Assembly (NCBI RefSeq): GCF_014650895.1
Contig: NZ_BMVV01000022.1
Coordinates: 1 to 64,000 of the forward strand
Length of the DNA stretch: 64,000 bases
Source of the DNA: Streptomyces omiyaensis
Lineage (GTDB): Bacteria; Actinomycetota; Actinomycetes; Streptomycetales; Streptomycetaceae
Direction: 5' to 3'
Position 1 is the first letter of the stretch. The number at the start of each line of letters is the position of its first letter. Below, piece by piece: positions 58,296 to 64,000 of the stretch. The notes beneath the pieces were generated by a model. The model had not been told where the DNA came from. It ran no database searches and saw only the letters and a list, made by a program, of their open reading frames with translations. The translations under genes were made by a program, and so were the position numbers.

Positions 58296-58464
58296 CAGGC
58301 GGCCGGGGAGGGGACGGCGGCGGGGGCGGTCCGGACGCAGGCGGCGGGCGCGGCGGTCCGGACGGCGGCGGGCCCGGCGGCCCTCGCGGAGGCGGCCGGT
58401 GCGGCGGGCGCGGGGGTGGTCGGGACGGTCGGGCGGGGGGTGCCCGCGGGGCGGTGCGGTGGCC

Positions 58465-58851
58465 TCACGCGTCCTTCTCCTCGCCGCCCTCGTCCCGGCC
58501 CTCGCGCTTCTTCAGGTCGTCCTCGCGGGGGCGCGGGTCGGCCTCCCCGTCGTCGAAGGGGGCCTCGTCCCGCTGCTTGCGCTCCTGCGCCCGCTCCCCG
58601 CCGAGCGACTTGAGGAACTCGGGGTTGTCGTCGGGCGCCACCCAGCCGCCCCGGTCGCCGCGGGCGGTGGTCCGCCGGGTCTTGCCGGCGAAGAGCCACA
58701 CCACCGGCCCGACCACCCAGAACAGCAGGATGACGATGACCCAGACCACCTTGGGCAGGTGCTTGGTCTCGTCCTCCGGGGTGTTCAGACAGTCGATGAA
58801 GGCATAGATCGTCAGTGCCAGCGGCAGGATGATCATCAGCGCCCTGAGCAT
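58465..58851 (-). CDS. PLDc_N-type small membrane protein
   Basis: A 128-residue protein with two helices (LMIILPLALTIYAFIDCLNT and VWVIVILLFWVVGPVVWLFA), matching the phospholipase D nuclease N-terminal domain found alone in actinobacteria. A charged cytoplasmic tail follows, with PDDNPEFLKSLG and a Glu/Asp/Arg-rich end. Function unknown. It is divergent from the menaquinone decarboxylase gene, from which it is separated by 90 bases. The 169-base GC-rich gap on its other side holds the lysR promoter. Confidence 0.85.
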   Translation of the reverse strand: MLRALMIILPLALTIYAFIDCLNTPEDETKHLPKVVWVIVILLFWVVGPVVWLFAGKTRRTTARGDRGGWVAPDDNPEFLKSLGGERAQERKQRDEAPFDDGEADPRPREDDLKKREGRDEGGEEKDA

Positions 58852-58941
58852 GTGGAACAGCCCCCTGGAAACGGTGGCGGGGGCGCGTCGAGTCGGCCCC
58901 GGTGACACGTCCAGCGTAGCCGGTGACCGATACTTGCCCGT

Positions 58942-60393
58942 ATGGCTTACGACGATCTCCGCTCGCTGCTCAGGGCTCTGGAGCGTGAAGGCGACCTCAA
59001 GCGCATCAAGGCCGAAGTCGACCCGTACCTGGAGGTCGGGGAGATCGTCGACCGGGTGAACAAGGCAGGAGGGCCCGCGCTTCTCTTCGAGAACGTGAAG
59101 GGCTCCTCCATGCCGCTCGCGATGAACGTGTTCGGCACGGACCGGCGGCTCCTCAAGGCGCTCGGCCTGAAGTCGTACGGGGAGATCAGCGAGAAGATCG
59201 GCGGGCTGCTCAAGCCCGAGCTGCCGCACGGCTTCGTCGGGGTCCGGGAGGCCTTCGGCAAGCTGGGCTCGATGGTCCACGTGCCGCCGAGGAAGGTGAA
59301 GGACGCCCCCGTGCAGGAGGTGGTCCTGACCGGCGACGACGTCGACCTCGACCTGCTGCCCGCGCTCTTCACCTGGCCCAAGGACGGCGGCTCCTTCTTC
59401 AACCTGGGCCTCACCCACACCAAGCACCCGGAGACCGGCGTGCGGAACCTGGGGCTCTACCGGCTCCAGCGCCACGACAAGCGCACCATCGGCATGCACT
59501 GGCAGATCCACAAGGACAGCCGGAACCACTACGCGGTCGCGGCCGAGCGCGGCGAGCGGCTGCCGGTCGCCATCGCCTTCGGCTGCCCGCCGGCCGTCAC
59601 GTACGCCTCCACCGCCCCGCTCCCCGGCGACATCGACGAGTACCTCTTCGCCGGCTTCGTGCAGGGCAAGCGGATCGAGATGGTCGACTGCAAGACCGTC
59701 CCGCTCCAGGTCCCGGCCCACGCCGAGGTCGTCGTCGAGGGCTGGCTGGAGCCGGGCGAGATGCTGCCGGAGGGCCCCTTCGGCGACCACACCGGCTTCT
59801 ACACCCCGCAGGAACCGTTCCCCGCGCTGAAGGTCGACTGCATCACCCTGCGCAAGCGCCCGCTGCTCCAGTCGATCGTGGTCGGCCGGCCGCCGACCGA
59901 GGACGGGCCGCTGGGCCGGGCGACGGAGCGCTTCTTCCTGCCGCTCCTCAAGATCATCGTGCCGGACATCGTCGACTACCACCTGCCGGAGTCGGGCGGC
60001 TTCCACAACTGCGCGATCGTCTCGATCGACAAGAAGTACCCGAAGCACGCGCAGAAGGTCATGCACGCCATCTGGGGCGCGCACATGATGTCGCTGACCA
60101 AGCTGATCATCGTGGTCGACAAGGACTGCGACGTGCACGACCTGCACGAGGTCTCCTGGCGGGCCCTCGGCAACACCGACTACGCCCGCGACCTGACGGT
60201 CGTCGAGGGCCCGGTCGACCACCTGGACCACGCCTCGTACCAGCAGTTCTGGGGCGGCAAGGCGGGCATCGACGCCACGAAGAAGCTGCCGGAGGAGGGC
60301 TACACCCGGGACGGCGGCTGGCCGGACATGGTGGAGTCGGATCCGGCGACGGCGGCCCTGGTGGACCGCCGCTGGAAGGAGTACGGGCTGTGA
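58942..60393 (+). CDS. UbiD-family menaquinone decarboxylase (futalosine pathway, MqnL-type)
   Basis: A 483-residue prenyl-FMN-dependent decarboxylase. GWLEPGEMLPEGPFGDHTGF (about 269-288) carries the Glu/Arg/Glu active-site region of UbiD enzymes, and IVVGRPPTEDGPLGRATERF and LTKLIIVVDKDCDVHDLHEV follow. In the futalosine pathway it removes the carboxylate of the prenylated 6-naphthoate. It is the first gene of a block with mqnP and a UbiX-like gene, and overlaps mqnP by ATGA-type spacing. Its cofactor is supplied by the UbiX-like protein encoded downstream. Confidence 0.93.
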   Translation: MAYDDLRSLLRALEREGDLKRIKAEVDPYLEVGEIVDRVNKAGGPALLFENVKGSSMPLAMNVFGTDRRLLKALGLKSYGEISEKIGGLLKPELPHGFVGVREAFGKLGSMVHVPPRKVKDAPVQEVVLTGDDVDLDLLPALFTWPKDGGSFFNLGLTHTKHPETGVRNLGLYRLQRHDKRTIGMHWQIHKDSRNHYAVAAERGERLPVAIAFGCPPAVTYASTAPLPGDIDEYLFAGFVQGKRIEMVDCKTVPLQVPAHAEVVVEGWLEPGEMLPEGPFGDHTGFYTPQEPFPALKVDCITLRKRPLLQSIVVGRPPTEDGPLGRATERFFLPLLKIIVPDIVDYHLPESGGFHNCAIVSIDKKYPKHAQKVMHAIWGAHMMSLTKLIIVVDKDCDVHDLHEVSWRALGNTDYARDLTVVEGPVDHLDHASYQQFWGGKAGIDATKKLPEEGYTRDGGWPDMVESDPATAALVDRRWKEYGL

Positions 60394-61292
60394 CCACGGC
60401 CGCGGTCCCGGGCGCCCGGCCGGGGCGCACCAAGGCTTTCCTGCGGCTCGTGATGATCGAGCACTCGGTCTTCGCGCTGCCCTTCGCCTACATCGCCTCG
60501 CTCACCGCGATGTTCCGGCTGGACGGGGAGATCCACTGGTGGACGCTCTTCCTCGTCACCGTCTGCATGGTGGGCCTGCGGACCTTCGCGATGGCCTGCA
60601 ACCGGATCATCGACCGGGAGATCGACGCGCGTAATCCGCGCACGGCCAACCGGGAGCTGGTCACGGGCGCGGTGTCGGTGCGCTCGGCGTGGACCGGGGC
60701 CGGGATCGCGGTCGTCGTCTTCCTCGGCGCGGCCGCGCTGCTGAACCCGCTCTGCCTGGCGCTCGCGCCGCTGGCCGTCATCCCGATGGTCGTCTACCCC
60801 TACGGCAAGCGGTTCACGAACTTCCCGCACGCGATCCTGGGACTCGCCCAGGCGATCGGCCCGATCGGGGCCTGGCTCGCGGTGAGCGGGGAGTGGTCCT
60901 GGGACGCGGTGATCCTGGGCCTCGCGGTCGGCATCTGGATCGGCGGCTTCGACCTGATCTTCGCCTGCCAGGACGTGCAGGCGGACCGGGCGCACGGCGT
61001 GATGTCGGTGCCGGCCCGCTTCGGCATCCCGGCGGCGCTGTGGGGCGCCCGCGCCTCGGCGGTCGTCACCACCGGCCTGCTGGTCTGGTACGCGCTCGCG
61101 ACGGACGCGGGGGTCTTCTTCTGGGCCGGTCTGGTGATCGTGGCGGCGGCCTTCTGCTACGAGCACTCGATCGTGAAGCCGCACGACCTCTCCCGGCTCA
61201 ACAGGGCGTTCTTCACGACCAACGGCTTCATCGGGATCTCCCTCTTCCTCTGCGCCCTGCTCGACCTGCTGGTCCGCGGGCTCACCCCCTGA
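60390..61292 (+). CDS. mqnP: Menaquinone biosynthesis prenyltransferase MqnP
   Basis: A 300-residue UbiA-family membrane prenyltransferase with about eight helices. The first Mg-diphosphate motif is NRIIDREIDARNPRTANREL (about 71-90) and the second is FACQDVQADRAHGVMS (about 191-206). It attaches the polyprenyl chain to the naphthoate made in the futalosine pathway. GTG start overlapping the decarboxylase stop by 4 bases. Confidence 0.93.
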   Translation: MTTAAVPGARPGRTKAFLRLVMIEHSVFALPFAYIASLTAMFRLDGEIHWWTLFLVTVCMVGLRTFAMACNRIIDREIDARNPRTANRELVTGAVSVRSAWTGAGIAVVVFLGAAALLNPLCLALAPLAVIPMVVYPYGKRFTNFPHAILGLAQAIGPIGAWLAVSGEWSWDAVILGLAVGIWIGGFDLIFACQDVQADRAHGVMSVPARFGIPAALWGARASAVVTTGLLVWYALATDAGVFFWAGLVIVAAAFCYEHSIVKPHDLSRLNRAFFTTNGFIGISLFLCALLDLLVRGLTP

Positions 61293-61559
61293 GAGCGGCG
61301 GGCACCGGGCCGGCGACCGCCTCCGGCGGGCGCCGGTCCGCGGAGCCCCGGGTCACCGGCGGGCCGAAGAGACCGGAGCCCGGGCCGGAGGCGCCGGCCG
61401 TGATGCCCCCCCGGCGGGGGGAAGAGCCGGATCCCGAGCCCGCCGGCGGGCCCGGTCCAGGTCGTCGCGGCCCCCTGCGTGTCGCGCGCGCCCCGTCCGG
61501 CGGACGCCGGGGGCACCTTACCGACCGCCCGGCAGGTCCCGCCGGATAGGCTCGGCGGC
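61293..61559. other. 267-base gap between mqnP and the UbiX-like gene
   Basis: Very GC-rich with several short inverted repeats (for example around 61312-61350 and 61395-61425) that could act as terminators. No gene with normal codon bias is seen. Confidence 0.5.
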
Positions 61560-62252
61560 GTGGAGCCGAACAACAGCAAGCAGCGTCGCCCCTGGGTGGT
61601 CGGGGTGTCCGGGGCGTCGGGGACGCCCTATGCCGCCGCCGTGCTCAGGGGGTTGCTCGCCGCGGGGGAGAGCGTCGACCTGGTGGTGTCGCGGGCCTCG
61701 CGGCTGACCCTGCTGGACGAGACGGGGAACGCCTTCCGGGACGCGCACTGGCGCGAGGACCTGGCGGCGTGGCTGGCGCGGGGCGCGGACGGGAAACCGG
61801 ACGCGTACGGCGACGTGGACGTGAGCGACGTGCGGTACTGGGCGGCGGGCGACCTGGCGGCGGGGCCGTCCTCGGGGTCGTACCCGGCGAAGGGGATGCT
61901 GATCGTGCCGGCCTCGACCGCCGCGGTGGCGGGAGTGGCGCTCGGCCTGTCGAAGGACCTGTTGCAGCGGGTGGCGAGCGTGACGCTCAAGGAGCGGCGT
62001 CCGCTGGTGGTCGCGGTGCGGGAGACCCCGCTGAGCGGGCAGACGCTGAAGCAGATGGTGGCGCTGGACGAGGCGGGCGCCGTGGTGCTGCCCGCCTCTC
62101 CGGCGTTCTACGCGGGGGCGACGCACATCCAGGATCTGGTGGACTTCGTCGCGGGGCGGGTGCTCGACGCGGCAGGGGTGCCGCACGAGCTGTACCGCCG
62201 GTGGCGGGGAGAGCTCGGAGGAGGATCTCCGGGGGCTCCCCGTGCCGGTTAG
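61560..62252 (+). CDS. UbiX-family flavin prenyltransferase (menaquinone branch)
   Basis: A 230-residue flavoprotein that prenylates reduced FMN to make the UbiD cofactor. WVVGVSGASGTPYAAAVLRG (about 13-32) is the phosphate-binding loop. VPASTAAVAGVALGLSKDLL and ASVTLKERRPLVVAVRETPL (about 140-159) are highly conserved, as is PASPAFY. GTG start. Residues 60-100 contain an insertion (ARGADGKPDAYGDVDVSDVR) relative to short UbiX proteins. Its 3' end overlaps the small basic-protein gene tail by 4 bases. Confidence 0.93.
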   Translation: MEPNNSKQRRPWVVGVSGASGTPYAAAVLRGLLAAGESVDLVVSRASRLTLLDETGNAFRDAHWREDLAAWLARGADGKPDAYGDVDVSDVRYWAAGDLAAGPSSGSYPAKGMLIVPASTAAVAGVALGLSKDLLQRVASVTLKERRPLVVAVRETPLSGQTLKQMVALDEAGAVVLPASPAFYAGATHIQDLVDFVAGRVLDAAGVPHELYRRWRGELGGGSPGAPRAG

Positions 62253-62374
62253 CGCTTCTTGGCGGCCTTCTTGCGGGCGCGCTTCGAGGCGGCGGTGGGC
62301 TGGTGGGCACGCGAGCGGTTGGCCAGGTCCTGCAGCTCGCGCATACGGGCGTAGGCCATCTCGATCGTGTACAC
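62249..62374 (-). CDS. 41-residue basic protein
   Basis: A small gene: VYTIEMAYARMRELQDLANR then SRAHQPTAASKRARKKAAKK and a final Arg. The GTG at 62374 has AGGAG about 10 bases upstream; the Met six codons later is an alternative with no clear site. The first half predicts an amphipathic helix and the tail is strongly cationic. I recall it as conserved next to the Lrp gene in Streptomyces. Function unknown; nucleic-acid binding is a guess from charge. Divergent from lrp. Confidence 0.68.
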   Translation of the reverse strand: MYTIEMAYARMRELQDLANRSRAHQPTAASKRARKKAAKKR

Positions 62375-62388
62375 GGTGTCTTCACTCC

Positions 62389-62418
62389 TGAAAGATCGTC
62401 TTTGATCTGCTGAAAGAT
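62389..62418. promoter_or_regulatory. Candidate Lrp-type sites in the divergent promoter region
   Basis: CTGAAAGAT occurs at 62389-62397 and 62410-62418, spaced exactly 21 bases (two helical turns), and the first lies in AAAGATCGTCTTT (perfect 5-base arms, 62391-62403). The sites sit between the divergent small-protein and lrp genes, a usual place for autoregulation by Lrp/AsnC proteins. Confidence 0.55.
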
Positions 62419-62498
62419 TCGCAGGGTGACGGCCCTGCATGCCTTAGATTCTACACCTAAACTTGCGGTATCGCTGGACAATGGAAGGTCGTATACCT

Positions 62499-62954
62499 AT
62501 GGACGCCGTGGACAGGCAGCTCATCCAGGCCCTGCGCGAGAACGGCCGCGCCTCCTATGCCGAGCTGGGCCGGCTCGTCGGGCTCTCCGGCCCCTCCGTC
62601 ACCGACCGCATCAACCGCCTGGAGGCGGCCGGGGTCATCACCGGCTACCGCGCCACCGTGGACGCCGCCTCCCTCGGGCTCGGCGTCACCGCCCTCATCG
62701 GCATCTCCCTCTCCGACGCCGCCGACCACGAGGACGTGGCCCGCCGGCTGAAGGACCTCGCCGAGATCGAGGACTGCTGGTTCATCGCCGGCGACGACTC
62801 CTTCATGCTCAAGGTCCGCGCCAGCGACGTCGACGGCCTGGAGAAGACCATCCGCCGGCTCAGCGGGACGAAGGGCGTCTCCCGCACGCGCACCACGATC
62901 GTGCTCTCCACCAAGTGGGAGAACCGGGTCGGGGACCTGCCCGAGGAGGGCTGA
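62499..62954 (+). CDS. Lrp/AsnC family transcriptional regulator
   Basis: About 151 residues. An N-terminal helix-turn-helix (MDAVDRQLIQALRENGRASY, AELGRLVGLSGPSVTDRINR, LEAAGVITGYRATVD) is followed by the RAM ligand/oligomer domain (LGVTALIGISLSDAADHEDV, DCWFIAGDDSFMLKVRASDV, TTIVLSTKWENR). The ATG at 62481 would add six residues. It sits between futalosine-pathway genes, so amino-acid or aminofutalosine-linked control of menaquinone synthesis is possible, but that is inference. Confidence 0.9.
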   Translation: MDAVDRQLIQALRENGRASYAELGRLVGLSGPSVTDRINRLEAAGVITGYRATVDAASLGLGVTALIGISLSDAADHEDVARRLKDLAEIEDCWFIAGDDSFMLKVRASDVDGLEKTIRRLSGTKGVSRTRTTIVLSTKWENRVGDLPEEG

Positions 62955-63044
62955 CGCGTGGCGGCGGTGGGGGTACCCGCCGCCGGAAGGGCGGGGAGTA
63001 CGGTGGGTGGAGCCTGATTTCGGAGATATGGGAGGCGGCCGGAG

Positions 63045-64000
63045 ATGGACGCGGGGCTCAAGCGGGAGCTGGAGCAGAAGGTGCTCGCCGGGGAGCGGCT
63101 GAGCCGTGAGGACGGCATCGCCCTCTACGACTCCGACGACCTGGCCTGGCTCGGCGGGCTGGCCCACGAGGTCAGGACCCGCAAGAACGGTGACGTGGTC
63201 CACTTCAATGTCAACCGGCATCTGAACATGACCAACGTCTGCACCGCCTCCTGCGCCTACTGCTCCTTCCAGCGCAAGCCGGGCGAGAAGGACGCGTACA
63301 CGATGCGCATCGAGGAGGCCGTCCGCCTCGCCAAGGCGATGGAGAGCGAGAACCTCACCGAGCTGCACATCGTCAACGGCCTCCACCCCAACCTGCCGTG
63401 GCGGTACTACCCGCGCTCGCTCTCCGAGCTGAAGAAGGCGCTGCCGAACGTCTCCCTCAAGGCCTTCACCGCCACCGAGATCCACCACTTCGAGACCATC
63501 TCGGGCCTGTCCGCCTCCGAGATCCTCGACGAGCTGATCGAGGCCGGCCTGGAGTCGCTGACCGGCGGCGGCGCCGAGATCTTCGACTGGGAGGTCCGGC
63601 AGCACATCGTGGACCACCGCACCCACTGGGAGGACTGGTCCCGGATCCACCGGCTCGCCCACGAGAAGGGCCTGAAGACCCCCTCGACGATGCTGTACGG
63701 GCACATCGAGGAGCCGCGCCACCGCGTCGACCACGTGCTGCGGCTGCGGGAGCTCCAGGACGAGACCGGCGGCTTCCAGGTCTTCATCCCGCTGCGCTAC
63801 CAGCACGACTTCGTGGACATGAAGGACGGCAAGGTCCGCAACAGGCTCCAGGCCCGCACCACCATGGCGACCGGCGCCGAGGCCCTGAAGACCTTCGCGG
63901 TCTCCCGGCTCCTCTTCGACAACGTGCCGCACGTCAAGGTCTTCTGGGTCATGCACGGCGTCCAGACCGCCCAGCTCGCCCTCCAGCACGGCGCCGACGA
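63045..64000 (+). CDS. mqnE: Aminofutalosine synthase MqnE (truncated by window end)
   Basis: The first 318 residues of a radical-SAM enzyme. The cluster motif is NMTNVCTASCAYCSFQ (Cys66, Cys70, Cys73). GGGAEIF and HIVDHRTHWEDWSRIHRLAH follow, and the barrel continues to the edge. MqnE joins SAM to 3-[(1-carboxyvinyl)oxy]benzoate to give aminofutalosine, the early step of the futalosine menaquinone route. The full length is expected to be near 390 residues. ATG at 63045 with GGAG nearby. Confidence 0.94.
   Translation, partial: MDAGLKRELEQKVLAGERLSREDGIALYDSDDLAWLGGLAHEVRTRKNGDVVHFNVNRHLNMTNVCTASCAYCSFQRKPGEKDAYTMRIEEAVRLAKAMESENLTELHIVNGLHPNLPWRYYPRSLSELKKALPNVSLKAFTATEIHHFETISGLSASEILDELIEAGLESLTGGGAEIFDWEVRQHIVDHRTHWEDWSRIHRLAHEKGLKTPSTMLYGHIEEPRHRVDHVLRLRELQDETGGFQVFIPLRYQHDFVDMKDGKVRNRLQARTTMATGAEALKTFAVSRLLFDNVPHVKVFWVMHGVQTAQLALQHGAD

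Overview
This window is high-GC actinobacterial chromosome, almost certainly from the genus Streptomyces. Nearly every codon ends in G or C, GTG and TTG starts are common, and several genes are Streptomyces markers: bldN with its anti-sigma gene rsbN, the rex-hemACD operon with a textbook Rex operator, and futalosine-pathway menaquinone genes. Apart from the 3' end of a 5S rRNA at the left edge, I saw no tRNA, phage, insertion sequence or CRISPR array. I found no TTA (bldA-dependent) codon in any called gene on a scan by eye.

Region 1 (1-10994): the tail of an rRNA operon with its terminator; a HAD hydrolase; an MFS transporter; an AcuC-type deacetylase; a phosphatase-like protein; a small helix-turn-helix regulator; the 32-residue ribosomal protein bS22; an SDR-like protein paired with an acyltransferase; the developmental pair bldN (ECF sigma factor with a long pro-sequence) and rsbN (membrane anti-sigma factor), with a sigma-BldN-like promoter in front of rsbN; and a second HAD phosphatase.

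Region 2 (11088-24068): a glutaredoxin-like gene, then the redox-controlled tetrapyrrole operon rex-hemA-hemC-hemD, whose genes overlap by 4 bases, followed by hemB. After these come a DUF1876 protein, a DUF4232 lipoprotein with an unlisted 29-codon membrane peptide upstream, a membrane-anchored HTH protein, and divergent argS and class I lysS. A 21-bp-stem terminator ends lysS.

Region 3 (24106-38575): accessory and envelope genes. These are a DUF2637 membrane protein, two DUF3558-type lipoproteins, a solitary RtcB RNA ligase, an SDR, a YnfA-type membrane protein, a divergent TetR/FAD-monooxygenase pair with repeated operator-like sites, a Mut7-C RNase-like protein, two acetyltransferases, AraC and MerR regulators, and a siderophore-binding-like protein that lacks an export signal.

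Region 4 (38752-47842): hemL with a co-transcribed histidine phosphatase, a Tat-exported NodB-like lipoprotein, and the complete System II cytochrome c maturation operon (TlpA/ResA-like, CcdA, ResB, CcsB). With Region 2 the window therefore encodes haem synthesis from glutamyl-tRNA to uroporphyrinogen III, plus haem attachment to cytochromes.

Region 5 (47846-58851): a run of minus-strand genes comprising a flavin reductase-like protein, a cytosine-deaminase-like enzyme overlapping a 2-oxoglutarate dioxygenase, a P-loop ATPase coupled to a membrane-tethered periplasmic-binding protein with no permease, a FUSC-type exporter and an MFS transporter. An EamA transporter, a LysR regulator and a small membrane protein follow. 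The ATPase/tethered-binding-protein pair is my best candidate for an undescribed system.

Region 6 (58942-64000): late futalosine menaquinone genes (UbiD-like decarboxylase, MqnP, UbiX-like flavin prenyltransferase, and MqnE cut by the window edge), interrupted by a tiny basic-protein gene and an Lrp/AsnC regulator that diverge from a shared promoter region.
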